A stretch of DNA of 64,000 bases from Cercophora sp. LCS_1 (Eukaryota; Ascomycota; Sordariomycetes; Sordariales; Lasiosphaeriaceae): assembly GCA_036250225.1 (NCBI GenBank), contig JAPZLL010000037.1, forward strand, positions 62,001-126,000. Direction: 5' to 3'. This document shows, one piece after another, positions 24,314 to 37,000 of the stretch. Each line of letters begins with the position of its first letter. Within the stretch, counting starts at the first letter, position 1. The notes beneath the pieces were generated by a model, which saw only the letters and a list, made by a program, of their open reading frames with translations, had not been told where the DNA came from and did not search any database. The position numbers were made by a program, and so were the translations under genes.

Positions 24314-25997
24314 ATGGCCCTCTCAACGCGCATCCTCCAGCGCATCGTCCGCAACGAAGCCATGATAACCGACCCCCCCGAAATCTACGGCTGGCGCGTC
24401 TACCTCCTCGCCTGCTCCGCCTGCTTCGGCGCCATGTCCTTTGGCTGGGACTCCTCCGTCATCGGCGGCGTCATCGTGATGGACCCGTTCTCACGGGACT
24501 ACAACCTCGGCGATCCGAAATCCGTTGCTTCCGCCAATCTGTCCGCGAACATCGTGTCGACTCTCCAAGCGGGCTGCTTCGTCGGCGCATTGGCCGCATC
24601 GCCGCTCACAGATCGGTATGGGCGCAAATGGGCGCTAATCGGCGTGTCGATAGTCATCATCCTTGGCGTCATCATGCAAGCTGCCAGCTCTGGCCTCCTC
24701 GCGCCACTATATATCGGACGCTTCGTCTCAGGCATGGGCGTCGGTGCCGCCAGTACCATCAACCCGATTTATGTGAGCGAGAATGCGCCTCGCGCCATCA
24801 GGGGCTTGTTGACGGGGCTGTACCAGTTGTTCATCGTCACGGGCGGCATGATTGCTTTCTGGATCAATTACGCGGTGAATATCCATTTCACGGGGAAGAC
24901 CATGTATATTTTCCCTCTTGCGATTCAGGCGTTACCGGCGGTGTTGCTTTGTTCGTGCATGTTGATGTGCCATGAGAGTCCGAGGTGGTTGGCGAGACGG
25001 GATCGGTGGGAGGACACGAAGCGGGTGTTGTCCAGGATCCGGAACTTGAGCGAGGACCATCCGTATGTGCGAGAGGAGTTCCAGGAGATTGTCGACCAGC
25101 TGGAACATGAAAGGAGACTGATTGGGGATGCGACGTTTTGGAATCTGCAGAGGGAGATGTGGACGATCCCCGGGAATCGAAAGAGGGTGCTGATTAGCAT
25201 CACGCTAATGATTTGCCAGCAGATGACGGGGACCAACGCCATCAACACGTATGCGCCCATGATTTTCCAGAATCTGGGGCTCAAGGGCACGTCGACGAGC
25301 CTGTTCAGCACCGGGATTTATGGCATCGTCAAGGTTGTCAGCTGTATTTGTTTCTTGCTGTTCATGGCGGACTCGCTGGGTCGGAGACGAAGTTTGCTGT
25401 GGACCTCGATTGCGCAGGGTCTCGTCATGTTTTATATCGGGTTGTATGTGCGCATCTCACCGCCGAGATCGGGTGAGGCGGTGCCGCCGGCCGGCTACTT
25501 TGCCCTGGTCTGCATCTTTTTGTTTGCTGCGTAAGTGTCTTTTTCATCATCCACTGACAGGCCGCTGACAGCATAGCTTCTTCCAATTCGGATGGGGTCC
25601 CGCCTGCTGGATTTACGCCAGTGAGATCCCCGCTGCCCGACTGCGCTCCCTTAACGTTGCGTTCGCTGCTGCAACCCAGTGGCTGTTCAACTTTGTCGTT
25701 GCTCGTTCGGTCCCAACCATGCTGGTGACTGTGGGAAGCGATGGATACGGGTGAGCTGTCTTCTCTCTTCCCCTGGACTGTGCTGACGGTGACAGAACGT
25801 ACCTCATCTTTGGTAGTTTCTGCTTCTCCATGTTCTTCTTCGTCTGGTTCTTTGTGCCCGAGACCAAGGGTATCTCGCTCGAAGCCATGGACAAGCTGTT
25901 TGGCGTTAGTGATGTGTCGGACAAGTCGGTAGAGGAGATGGATAGAGACCGCAAAGAGGAGCACACCGTGCAGGAGAAGAGGGTCGAGGCTGCTTGA
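24314..25997 (+). CDS. MFS sugar-porter family transporter
   Basis: Three exons: 24314-25530, 25577-25750 and 25796-25997, about 530 aa, all in phase. Sugar-porter landmarks are present in order: GWDSSVIGG in helix 1, DRYGRKWAL after helix 2, GRFVSGMGVGA in helix 4, ESPRWLARRDR after helix 6, QQMTGTNAINTYAP in helix 7, DSLGRRRSLL, and PETKGISLEAMDKLFG after helix 12. The cytoplasmic tail is short and acidic. The family moves sugars or related polyols/acids with protons; substrate is not evident, though overall spacing is close to quinate/hexose permeases. The ATG at 24314 was chosen because the upstream reading has no homology to the family. Confidence 0.88.
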
Positions 25998-26201
25998 GAG
26001 GTCTTCTTGGTGGTGAGATCAGATATATGAACAATGTTGCCCCTGAGCGTCGCGTCCTTTGATGGCATGGATCACAGCGAATGTCGGACTGGATGCGAGA
26101 AGTGGTATTATTCGTATCTCATAGATTCGTGTGCTAGCCCTTTTCATGTACTGCCAACCGATGCACCGACCCTAACGCCGCCCATGTGCCCTCAAAAAAT
26201 C

Positions 26202-27416
26202 CTAAACAAACCGTCGGAAATCTCCCGCATGTCGTTCCCCGCGCAGCCGAGTGTACAGATTGATCTGGCCGTGCTTTGGCCCTGCGTCATAAGGCCGAAC
26301 AAGCCAAACGGATCTTCGCCTGAACTCTGCCCTATCTCCCCGGATAGGACCCCGCTGCATCGCTGGCTCTGTGTTGGATCTAGCTGGCATCGTCCGCCCA
26401 CTCTCTGGGCGAGGCGTAGCAGAGAAGATATCCTCCTTCCACGAAGGCACCGATGGCTTTGGTTTGTCCTCTGCATCGTTGGAACTGCCCTCCTCCGGCT
26501 CGTCAGCCATGGCGAGATACGACGAAGGGTTCTGGGCCCACTCGTCCACTGCCGAGGGCTGACATCGCGGTGAATCCGGGACCAAGCAGTCGATGGTCGG
26601 AAGAGGTGGTGGCGGCGGTTCCTCCCAATACGGACGAGGCTGATTTGGCGGAGGCCAGAAGTACCCCTGTGAAAGCGCCGCGTACTCTGGTGACACCATG
26701 GGCTGGGAACGAAAGAAAGGTCTCGTGTCGGCCCATACAAACGACTCCATCTTGCTCCACTGGCTGGTGGCCGCATCGATGATGCGCCTCTCAAGTTGTG
26801 TGTCGAGCTTGATACCAAGCATGGATCCGAGGAAAATCAAGTGGTGCGCCAATGTCTGACACAAATGCTCCTTTATCGACAGCCAAGCTGTTGGGCTCCG
26901 TTGCAACTTGACACTGACATCTTCTGAATGATTGGGAGATTCCGCAACTGGGGACTCGGAGCTCAAACCAAGAATTGAGCCAAGGACCAACAGAAACCAA
27001 ACTTGGCACGTCTCGCGGTTGCATCTGGTCAAAAACTGGGGCGTAAAGATGTGGTCAAGTCGCTTGAGCAGTCTGTATCCAGAGGGCTGGCCCACCACGC
27101 AAGTCTTCTCCTGTTTCGGCTCTCTCCCTTCCCTCTGCCTCCGGCTGTGCGCAAGCGACGCTGTGAGCATAAAGCGGCGGAACTCGGCGATCAAACCGTC
27201 ATCTCCCAAGGACTCGTCGCGGAACTGGAGAGACAAGAGATTGGAACAGCACAGCCCGACGATGGAGCCGTTAGGAAAGCTCAGCGTTGAATCCATCAGC
27301 CAAGAGGTTAGCAGCTCGTCAAAGGTGGCCGGATGTGACGCGAGGGAAAAATTGGCGGACGCTGCTATCCTGGCGAGCAGGCCGCTCATCCTCGCCATGA
27401 ACGTTTCGATCTGCAT
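26202..27416 (-). CDS. Uncharacterised protein, proline-rich C-terminus
   Basis: Open frame of 404 aa. The first half is helical (MARMSGLLARIAASANFSL, FLLVLGSILGLSSE, HHLIFLGSMLGIKLD), and a basic tail follows a Pro/Trp-rich segment (FWPPPNQPRPYWEEPPPPP). I do not recognise the family. An in-phase stop just upstream (at about 27455) is preceded by AG, so this may be a downstream exon of a larger gene. A second coding-like minus-strand segment at 27897-27603 (starting MELFGAFSLHGSGPAVFETY) ends at a GTATGC donor and is probably a 5' exon. I could not find a phase-correct joint between the two. The gene lies tail-to-tail with the MFS gene. Confidence 0.5.
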   Translation of the reverse strand: MQIETFMARMSGLLARIAASANFSLASHPATFDELLTSWLMDSTLSFPNGSIVGLCCSNLLSLQFRDESLGDDGLIAEFRRFMLTASLAHSRRQREGREPKQEKTCVVGQPSGYRLLKRLDHIFTPQFLTRCNRETCQVWFLLVLGSILGLSSESPVAESPNHSEDVSVKLQRSPTAWLSIKEHLCQTLAHHLIFLGSMLGIKLDTQLERRIIDAATSQWSKMESFVWADTRPFFRSQPMVSPEYAALSQGYFWPPPNQPRPYWEEPPPPPLPTIDCLVPDSPRCQPSAVDEWAQNPSSYLAMADEPEEGSSNDAEDKPKPSVPSWKEDIFSATPRPESGRTMPARSNTEPAMQRGPIRGDRAEFRRRSVWLVRPYDAGPKHGQINLYTRLRGERHAGDFRRFV

Positions 27417-27434
27417 GGTGGTGGTGGTGGTGGT
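27416..27434. repeat. GTG/CAC trinucleotide repeat
   Basis: Six uninterrupted GTG units on the plus strand (CAC on the minus strand), just upstream of the candidate ATG at 27416 of the minus-strand gene. Confidence 0.9.
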
Positions 27435-27897
27435 ACCGCTTGGGCGGACGAAGAGATGTCGACGCCGCTAAGCTGGGAGCGGCAAGGGGAAGCACCCTTC
27501 TCTCTAACGGCGGATTGTAAAGCGATGCGTAGACAGGATCGGCACGTTGTTGAAGCACTGGAATGTGAGCTGCGTCCGGCGCATGCCAGCGGGGGGCATA
27601 CCTGAATCTCGAGCGCGACGGCGCCTTGATGGCAAGTCTTGTCCTCTCTTCAAGGTCGAGTCTAGCTTGTAGACGGCGCGGAATGATGGGTGGAAGCGCT
27701 AGCGTCGGGAGAAGGGTCGGGAGACTCGGGACGTCGCGAAGAACCCCGCCTTCGTCATGGGGGATGGGACATCCGGGTTTATAGAAGGGCAGCGGCAGTG
27801 GCAGATACCGACAGTCCGGGTCATACCATGTGCGGTCATATGTCTCGAACACAGCGGGCCCAGAACCATGCAGGCTGAAAGCGCCAAATAGCTCCAT

Positions 27898-29640
27898 CCA
27901 TGGTCGCCCTTCTTGTCGTGGCTAGCAGCTGGCTGAGGCTGGCTGAGGTCCAGATTCCAGTCCAGGCAGACGAGGGTCGCGGGGCAGATGAGCAGGGCCG
28001 AGCCATGAGACAAGCAACACGGCACTACCCACAACAGGCTAGCGGTGCTACGGATCGTTGGCGCATGGATCCATGTCTTTCTTGGCTGCCACCGTCCCGC
28101 ACGCAGTCAGCAGCAGCGACGTCAACCGACAAGCGACGGAACGACGTGACGGCCGAGCGAATGTCCGCTAGCAACAAAAAAAGAAATCGGCAGAGTATTC
28201 AATTCGCCGAAGATCTTGGTGTCACACGTCGCGTCGCAAAAATAAAAGCGCGCCTGACACGTTCCCCTCTGGCGAACTGATCAGAAGTGGAAATCCAGCT
28301 CTCACCGAAAAGCCTGCTGCGCGCCATGGCTTGGCGTGTAGCGTGCATCCCTGCCCTTGCGCTTTCCCCCACAGGGTAAGAGCGCAGGCAAGAGCCAGGG
28401 TCTGGCTGCACCGTCGATCCAACATCCCTGCAATCGGCTGCGAAGGGCCTATTGCAGGCCAATCAGTGCGCCTCGTGAGGTTCGGGCGAGCTGAACCGTT
28501 TTGCGGCGGCACCAAGCCAGCTGAAAATCCGGCACCGACCAGCTTCCCCATTCCATTTGCGCCAACGGTTGGGTGCCAGGGGTGCCAGCTGTTCGTGTCG
28601 CCATCGATCTCGGCCCAAATCTTTGCTCCTCGCCGTTTGAGCCTCAATTGAGCGCTATTCCGTCGTGAGTTGTCCCACCCGCCGCGGCGCGGAGGAACCT
28701 TTCCGTCGACTCGACAAAAGCTGCACCTGCACGGTAAGCCACTATCGACACCTGCGTCATTCTAGTACCTATCTGCTGGGCTTTTGCGCGGGCTTTTTGC
28801 TGGGCGCACTTGCTCGGCACATGCCGCAACGCCCAGACCCTTCGTGTCGTGTCTCTTCCCTGTCATCAGTCACGGCGAAGCAAACACCCCACCACCGACC
28901 CCCGGACAGAGTGACGTGACCGCCAGAGCGCCCCGAGTTTCAGGGCCCTGCAAACTCGAACGGTCGACGCAGCCACCACAAAACCGCAAATTGCATTCCC
29001 ATCACAGCTCAAATCCGAGAGAGGCAAAGGTCTGTGTGATTCCGCACTGTTCCGCACCCCCGATTGGGCGATGGCTGGTGCGCTGGCGACAGCCACCGAC
29101 GCAGCCATGACGCTGCATCCGGCAGCCACCGACGACGCTGGCGGGCGAGGGCGGCGCTGGATGTGTGTACTATCGAAATCCATCGTCAATAATCCGCCGA
29201 GATCCGGCCTGTGATGGGCGGAGGATGCGGAGCCGGAGTCTGCTCCGGATTGCTTCGATGCTGCTTCTGTGGATACCCATTCAGCATCGGGAACACAGGT
29301 GGAACCATCGAACGACGGACCTGTCCGCTCTCCACAGCTTCTCTTGGCAGTTTCATTTAGGAAGACGAGTGATCACGGCAAAGGAAGATGACGGAGAGAA
29401 TGATATTGTCGATGGGGATAACGATGTTGACTCACGGTTTTCGGAAGATTTGATGGCAGATGTCAGGCTTGACTGGGCAGGGACGGGCCAAATTCTGTTC
29501 AGCGCCGGCGAACCTTCTGACGCTCCCCATTCGCCGCCATGGACATTCCCACGCAAATGGCATCGAGCCTCTCCGCTTCACGCTCGTGTGCCAGATGATA
29601 CCATTCGCAGAATCCCGATGCCGCAGTCGACAACGCCGAG
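27898..29640. other. Intergenic region upstream of the second MFS gene
   Basis: About 1.7 kb. Many short overlapping open frames in GC-rich sequence, none with family resemblance or splice continuity. It should carry the promoters of the two divergent neighbours. No repeat or RNA gene recognised. Confidence 0.4.
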
Positions 29641-31595
29641 ATGTGCATGTACACGGTCTACAGCATCTGGCGACGGCTGCCGACGTCGGTGACCATGGTG
29701 CCGTACTTTGGCATGAAGGGCAAGTGGCTCACCTTTTGGGTCACGACTGCGTGTGCCGTCGTCATGGCGCTGTTTGGGTATGTGTCTCTCACCCACACGG
29801 AGCGAGCTAATGGTGTGGAGGTACGGGCAAGGCGTGTTTGTGGGCATCATCGCCACGCCCGACTTTCTTGACCAGTTCGATCTGCAAGACAACCCGTCGC
29901 TGCAGGGCAACACCGTTTCCGTGTATAATCTAGGATGCTTCTTCGGCGCCCTATGTGTCCTCGTGATTGGTGAGCCCTTGGGTAGGAAACGGACCATTGT
30001 GTTTGGCACTATCATCATGGCGGTTGGGGCACTGCTTCAGATTGCCGCCTTTGACATCCCGCAGATGATTGTCGGCCGGGTTGTTGCTGGAGTTGGTAAC
30101 GGCATCAACACGGCGACAGCGCCGGTGTGGCTGACAGAGATGGCCAAGCCTAGCCTGAGAGGAAAGCTGATTGTTAGCGCCATGATTGCCAACATTTTCG
30201 GTTTCATGTTGAGTGTGTCTCCTGGGCTAAAGTTGGGATATACGCTGATGGGGCAGGCAACTGGGTTACCTTTGCCTTTGCCTTACTCAACGATGGTTCA
30301 CTAGCATGGCGTCTCCCTCTTGCCATCCAGCTCATTTTTGTTTTCGCCATTCTCTGTATAGTCCCATGGCTGCCCGAAAGCCCTCGGTATGCTGTGTCTC
30401 TCTATCACAGGCTCGTCTAACACTCACACAGCTGGCTCATCTCGAAAGATCGTATCGGCGAAGCCACCGGTATCCTCGCCGACCTCAGCGGCGTGGACCG
30501 CAACAACGCATCCATCATTGCCCAATCAAAGACAATCCAAGCCATTGTCCGATGGGAACGACGTCACCCTTTTCGGTGGAGAGGCCTCATCCGAGGACGC
30601 GTTCACCCCAGCGGCAACTCAACTCTCCGCCGCCTCGTCCTCGGCATCGGAATCCAAGCAATGCAACAACTGACCGGCATCAACGCAGCCTGGTACTACC
30701 TCCCCATCCTGACCCAATCACTAGGACTCGGCTCCGCCCTCACCCGTCTCATCACAGCCTGCAACTCAGTCAACTACCTCCTCTTCAGTTTCCTCGCCAT
30801 CTCATACATTGAGAAGTGGGGACGCCGGAAGCTCTTGACCTGTATGTCCCCTCCACCCTCGTCATGACATCTTCTAACGAGATAGACGCCGCCCTCGCGC
30901 AAGCAACCCTCCTAACACCCCTCGCGATCCTAACCTCCTTTTCCAAACCCATCGCCATTATCCCGTTGATCTTCCTCCTCCACGCCATCTTCGCAACAGC
31001 ATGGCATCCCATCCCTTGGCTCTATCCGGCCGAGGTCAACGCCCTCGGCATGCGAAGCAAGGGCGCAGCGCTGGCAACGGCAACGAATTGGGTCGTCCAG
31101 TTTATGGTCGTCGAGATTACGCCGAGAGGTATAGAAATGGGGTGGCGGTTTTGGGTGGTTTGGACGGTGGCGAATTTGGGGTTTGCGGGTGTTGTTTGGG
31201 GGTTTTATGAGGAGACGACGGGGCGGGGGCTGGAGGAGGGGTTGGGCGGTGGGTGGTGGGCTGGGGGTGTCAAAAGGAGGGCTGGTCGTGATGAAGATGG
31301 TGTTTCGGGCAGGCGGGCGACCGGGCATAGGGAAGGGGGCGGTCAGTTGAGCGAGGGCAGGGAGAGGCGTGTTGGGTTTATTGACGGCGTGGTGTGGGAC
31401 GAGAGTGAGAGGGATGTTGACTTGAGCACAAAGAAGGTTAGACAGGGGGAGGGGATGTTGCGGAACGAGGGCGTCAGTGGACGGGACATGGCGGTTGTCA
31501 TTGAGATGGGTGTTGTGGGAGGAGGGAGTGGGAAGGGGATTGGGCATGCAAATCGACGACGGAGAAGCAGCGAGATTGGACCACTTGAGACATGA
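29641..31595 (+). CDS. MFS sugar-porter family transporter with long hydrophilic tail
   Basis: Five exons: 29641-29777, 29821-30212, 30257-30386, 30432-30841 and 30886-31595, about 592 aa, all in phase. Landmarks: LFGYGQGVFVGII (helix 1), GEPLGRKRTIVFG, GRVVAGVGNGINTATAPVW (helix 4), WLPESPRWLISKDR, QAMQQLTGINAAWYY (helix 7), KWGRRKLLT, WLYPAEVNALGMRSKGAALA (helix 10) and YEETTGRGLEE. Helices 8-9 are compressed: only about 30 residues separate KLLT from the LIFLLHAIF helix. After helix 12 comes about 125 residues of Gly/Arg/Val-rich hydrophilic tail, unusual for the family. The last intron (30842-30885) was placed with acceptor GATAG to restore frame; a missed exon could explain the short helix 8. 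Confidence 0.8.
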
Positions 31596-31844
31596 AAAGA
31601 GTGACCGTTGGCGAGATTAAGACGTTAGACAAGGGATAAAGAACATCACATAGAAGATATCGGGTTCTCATTCATGTGATTCAGTGTGCTATCATAGGAC
31701 CAAAGACATGCCACCCTGAGACTTTTGCGCCGGACGCCAGATGGCTACCACGTCACTTGTTCAGGTCATCAACGCCGATCTCTGCAAACTCAACCGTTTC
31801 GTTGTGCTCGTCGAATAAAGCGAGCCACGCCCTCTTTCCCTTAA

Positions 31845-33070
31845 CTAGAAATCCGTTGTGATGAACTGGCGGACCAGTGGCATTCCGTCCGTCCCGGTGA
31901 ACTGCTTGACGCGCACGATCTGAAGCTCGTCTCGATGTTCAACCTGAAACTTGAACTTGGCGCCCTGACGCAGATCTCCCAGCTTGTTGGCAATCTTGGC
32001 ATAGGTGAACGTCTCCTTGCAACCCTCGGTGAGCCGTCCGATCTGAGGAAAGACAGGGCTGCCCAAGCCAGGCCTCATCGGGAGGTGGCAGCGCTTCCCG
32101 TCATCGTTTTGGTCGTGGAAGTTGTAAATGACCCACACCGGTCCAGGGTATCCGAGCGAGTTGATTTGCAAGACAACGCCAAACCCAGTCGCTGTCCAAG
32201 GGCCTTTGAGGATTTCCTCGCGCTTCATCTCCCGGACCTTTGTCCAATCGCCGGTATACGCGACGAGGGAGCCGAGCTGCACAAACATGAAGCCGCAGCC
32301 AGCGTTCCCGTCGGTCGACTCTGCGCTGCGGACGGTGTCGGCGCCGGAGCTGTCGTCTTCTCTCTCGCCCCTTCTGCCTCGCTTTCTCGGACTGACCTGG
32401 CCCGTGGCAGGGAGCGCCTGCGAACCTTGCGAGATGAGATTTCCCTTGATCTTGATGGTGTTGTTGACACCGAGAATATTCTCCGACAACAGCATAGGAT
32501 CCAAGGGCGATTCGAAGTTTGGCGACAAGTACATGGGCGAGGGATCGAGACCATACCCAGTGAAGACGCCGCCGAATTTAGCCTCGCCGAGGAGACAGAA
32601 TGGCGTCCTGAGCATTTCCATTGTCTATCTACTCAAGTCAGCAAGAGGCCACTTCACCCGATAAATTCTTGCCAAGCCGTTGTCTTATTCTGCACGAACT
32701 TGACAAGGCGCGCAGGGACTAGGAGGGGGGGCGGGCGACAACTTACAGGAAGTCTCGTCTCTCCGCAGCTTTCCCAAACCGAGTCTTCGCAATCTTGTTG
32801 AAGAATTCTGACTGGGATTTCCCGCATCATGCGCCTTCCCACACGACCAACCCACTGACTCTCCCAATCGTGGTACTGGCGTCGTATCTCGGGCGCGGGC
32901 CACGCTGCATCCGCGAACTTGCGCTCAACGGGGTACCCGTCGCCGTCCGACTCGTCCGCCATGGCCTCCATCTTGGCTTCATTTTTGACATACCAATCGT
33001 GGAATCGCTTCTCCAGTTTGGTAAATGACGCAATGATCTGACCGTCGGAAAGAAAGGGATTGACGGGCAT
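31845..33070 (-). CDS. Uncharacterised protein
   Basis: Two exons, 33070-32747 and 32624-31845, about 367 aa, joined by a 122-base intron in phase 0 (ETRLP|TMEML). The N-terminal part is charged and helical (KLEKRFHDWYVKNEAKMEAMADE, RRQYHDWESQWVGR). The C-terminal part is mixed: FGGVFTGYGLD, NTIKIKGNLISQG, a low-complexity basic stretch (SPRKRGRRGEREDD), then FGVVLQINSLGYPGPVWVIYNFHD and KFKFQVEHRDELQIVRVKQF. The later part looks like a beta-rich globular domain. No signal peptide or helix crossing the membrane. I do not recognise the family. Confidence 0.6.
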
Positions 33071-34061
33071 GTTGCTGGTCTGGTCGCTCGCGCTTAGTTG
33101 ATTTGTATGATCCCCCAAGGGAAGCCAGAGAGAGTCGAAGGGAGGCGCCAAAGTCGAGATGACTTGGCCAGCCTGCTGCAAGATCTCACGTTCTGGTCGT
33201 GGCGCTGTCCAAACTAAGCGGTGCTGATTGGTAGGAATGTGAAGATTAGTGGTAAAGGTGAGACGTTGGTCTGCTTTTTAAAGAAAAGAAGGCAAGACCT
33301 CCTGGTGGGGCTCCTTGAGTGCGGTGGGTCAGATAAGGTTTGGCACCAAACTTTTGTTCAACAAAGTTTGTTGTGACCCTTTGTGGGGCACTGCGCGGCG
33401 GTGACGTGATGTTTGTGCAAATCAGGAAGGAGAAAGAGACTAATCACGGACTTTGGGACGAGGAATTCCGAAGATGCGATGCTTTTCATCTGCATACAAG
33501 TGCCCTTTCCTATGGTGGAGGAACGACCAGACCCCAGTTATTGTATTTTTTTCTCAGGAACACTCCTAGCTCAAGGGGTATGTCGCTGAGCTAACCCCCT
33601 GGTTCCATGTCAGCCAGGTGTATGACGTCTTGAACCAAACAACTGCCAGAGGCTGTGGCTACATGTTCCTAGTTGCTCATCCTATGCAGCCAGGCTTTGA
33701 TTGAACCTCCTTGTTCAGATGTCGCCCGTCTTTGGCCTTATCTTTCGTCCGAAACTCGAATGGCCACGGACGACAAATGCACTTGTTGCGGGAATTTTTG
33801 CCCCGAACCAAGCAACTGGGGCGCTGCATGGGCGAGCACGGCTTTGCTTCAGGAACATATGTTGAAATTACCTGGTATCCTCGAGGCTGTAGGCCGAGGG
33901 CGCTTTTACTGTTCACTACTGGCACCGGTCATGGGAAAATACGTTCCTGATTGGAAGCAAAACCAAGAGGCAGTGTCTGTTGATGACCTCGCTCCGCACG
34001 GGCGCCAGTCATGATATGCAGATACCACACGGTAACAGCCTCCAGTAGCAAGTCAACCATC
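33071..34061. other. Intergenic region with a short inverted repeat
   Basis: About 1 kb. A small plus-strand open frame (33673-34014, 113 aa) has no recognisable sequence. Around 33346-33370 an imperfect inverted repeat (CAAACTTTTGTT / AACAAAGTTTG) could form a hairpin. No gene is supported. Confidence 0.4.
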
Positions 34062-37000
34062 CTAAGGTCTTTGCACACAGCACCTTTCCTTACACTTGCC
34101 ATCCCCTCCCACAGGTCTATCCACAGTCCACATCTGATCCTGCCCCCTCGCAATAGACTCAACTGACAGGTCGTACGGCACCGCCCACGTCAGGGCCTTC
34201 CAGCAATCCTCTGCCGAGCTTTTCCCAAAGAGAGCCTCGTAGCCTGAGATGAAGTTGTCGTGTTCCCCGTCCGCAACCCAGTGTGCTGATGTGACACTCT
34301 GCATTTTCTGTTGCAACGCCGCCAAGGCAGGTCGGCACTCGTCGCTTGAGGGTGCAGTGACGCAGCCTGCATTATCCTTCTTCCATAGGCGCAGCACCTC
34401 ACTGTGCTCCTTGGAGTATGAAATATCCTGGGCGAGGCGCTGGAGGGTGTCGAGGACGGGCCAGTATGCTTCGGAGACTTCGGTCAGGAACACAGGTAGG
34501 TAGGCGTGCACATGGAGAGGGTCCCCCTGCTTTCGCGTTGCGTCCTCGTCTTGCACTCTGGCTAGGAGATGGACCATCGTGGGAGCTGCGCTGTCTGTAT
34601 CTTTGATGAGCACTAGCTCCCCAGGGCCTGCTAGCTCGTTGAAGATAGGTTGTGATTTCCTGGATCCTTCCGTGTAGCGTCCACTCAAGTTGTCCTCCCC
34701 GAGCAGCCTCTTGTCGCGCTCTGACCATTCTTTCCGTGTCCACTCGGTAGTCATAACGCTGCGGAAATAATTGGAGATGGTGAACCATTTGTTGCTTGCT
34801 GATTCGCGGCAAAACAGCTGGTTTTCGGCCAATTGGCGGCAGTAGAGACTCCACGGCCATTTGCTCTCGCCGCTGGTCCACGGCGTGAGCTTGATACGCA
34901 TGCCGGGGTAGGACACCTTGAGACCTTTGTTTTCTACCCAGATGCCCAATTTACAATCCCAGGATTCGAGTGGCTGAGACGGGGTCGAACTGGTCAAGCG
35001 GGTAATCGCCGTGTTGTAGTCCATGCCCGATTCGAGCTCGGGACGCAACAGGGATTTCGGGGCCCATCTCCACCCTGAAAGCGTGTCCAGGGTCAGAGGC
35101 TCCTCAACGTAGAAGAGGATGCGGGCAGGGATGCCCCCACACTTTGCAGCTATCTGTTCCCAGATGATTTTCATGCGCATCTGCCGACATGGGTGCGCAC
35201 TCACAGCTTGTTGGCCAAGTGAGAGCAGCGTCGCAATGCAGAGCGGTTCATCGTTTGCGACAGAGACCGCACGGAAGTAGAGCGCTGCTTGGGCCTTCCA
35301 GAGCAGGAACAGCTGATGTATGTCACCGCTCTTGGTAGCGTCGAGGCTTTTGCGGGCCTCGAGTTCGGATTTCTGGAGGTTGGACAATCTGGAAATCTGC
35401 TCGTTATTAGTTTACAGGCTTTCCAAGTGTCGAAAGATCTTGTTCTTACCTCTAGTGACACGTCTCTCCAGATCCGAAAGTAGCGGAGGTCCTTATGTTT
35501 GAACAATAGGGCTCCGAATGCCGCCGACTCATCGACAAGGTTTACCAAGCGATCTTGGAACTGGAAGCATAGCGACTTGGCAAGGACCCCTTCCTGAAGA
35601 GTCCACAGCCTCCTCATCCACGTTGACGTCAAGATCCTCAAGCACGTTTCGGCCGACTTGGCCAGAGCTTCCTCTCCAGCTTCCTCTCCGGCTGCCGACG
35701 AGGTGAAGGGTGAAAGGGACTTGTCCAGGACCAGCACATGGTCTGCTTCCTCGTAAACCTCTCGAATGCGGCTCATAGCTGCCTTGTTCTCAGCCGGCGC
35801 GTTTTTGTGGACAGGACAGCAAAGCGTGTCGATCCAGAACCAGTATGCGAGCTCCCCACTGTCAAGCGGCTTTTCAGCGTCATCACCACCAGCCGGTGCC
35901 GGCAGCTTCACGAGGAGGTCAGCGAGGTGCCGCATTTGACAGGACTGAACAGCGTTTGCCGTGGGATTTCCCAGCCCATCTGCCCATACCTGCGCATAAT
36001 TTTTTCCCGTTAGCGGTCGAGCCCAGATGCGCGAAAGTTTCAATCCTCTTACGTGAGATAGCGCCACAAAGGGCCTCCTTTTAGTTGCCGCCCCGGTGCC
36101 CACATGCTCCTCGACGTGTATATCCACACCGCCATAGTCGTGCAAGACAAGGCGGAGAATAGGGAAGGTTGGCGTCCGCATCAGGATCCTCTTTACCTCA
36201 GCTTCATCCAGCCCTGCCAGGTCACACCTCTTGCAAGTTCCCGCATGCGACGGCTGGTAGGTGTCCGGGTCGATCTGAGCCGCCCCGCAGCGTGCAAACG
36301 AGCAGGTCGCTTCGCCATGCGTGTACGACGTCTCGGGCCTTGCAAGGTGGCTCAGGAAGTACCGCGTGCTGATGCCAAAGAAGACGTGTCGGATACGCTC
36401 TATGTCACTCCTGCACCACCGGGCTTCGACCATGGCGTTGTAGGCATCGCCGCCAGGGTCAAGGTACTTGGCGGCTAAGATGCCCGAGCCAGAAGCAGTG
36501 TACTGGATGTCGGGGCGGGAGTTGTTGAGCACAGAGAGCGACGAGCCCAGCAATTCGACGAGGCCAGCAATGGACAGGGAGATGGAGCGATTGAAGGCGC
36601 CGCCTTCTGAGCTAACGTCGTCGGTGCTGAGCGCATGGAGCATGCCCGAAACGAAGCCCAGGCAGTCGTGGAGGTACCGGAAGCGCTCGGTGAGATCCTC
36701 GGCGTCTCGATTCAACAGCAGGTGTTCCACCATTTGCTTGCCTCCTGCCTCCTCAAAGAGGCTGGCGCATGTGATCTTGTCGTCTTTGGTGAATGTGTGG
36801 TACAGGTTGCTGATACCGCGGGCGCGCTCGGCGGTTGGTAGGCCTGGCTTTTGGGTGGAGTCATGGTGAGGCACATCATTCAGACCGTGGAATTCGGCCA
36901 GGAGACCGATGAAAAGCCAGTGCTGGATTATTGCTTCTTTTTCCTCGAGGCCTAGAGCCAGAGGCTCGCGTGCGGTGGCGGCTGCTTCTGCGCATGAGCA

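Noticed and set aside
27900..28280. Plus-strand open frame of 126 aa
   Set aside because: No family resemblance, no splice continuity, and it overlaps an equally long open frame on the other strand in GC-rich sequence.
33346..33370. Short inverted repeat near 33.35 kb as a terminator or element end
   Set aside because: Arms of about 11 bases with mismatches occur by chance; no flanking duplication or neighbouring element was found.
33540..33640. tRNA-like arrangement (TAGCTCAAGGGGTATG ... GGTTCC)
   Set aside because: A D-arm-like start is present but no seven-base acceptor stem or T-arm (GGTTCGAATCC-type) can be completed; not a tRNA gene.
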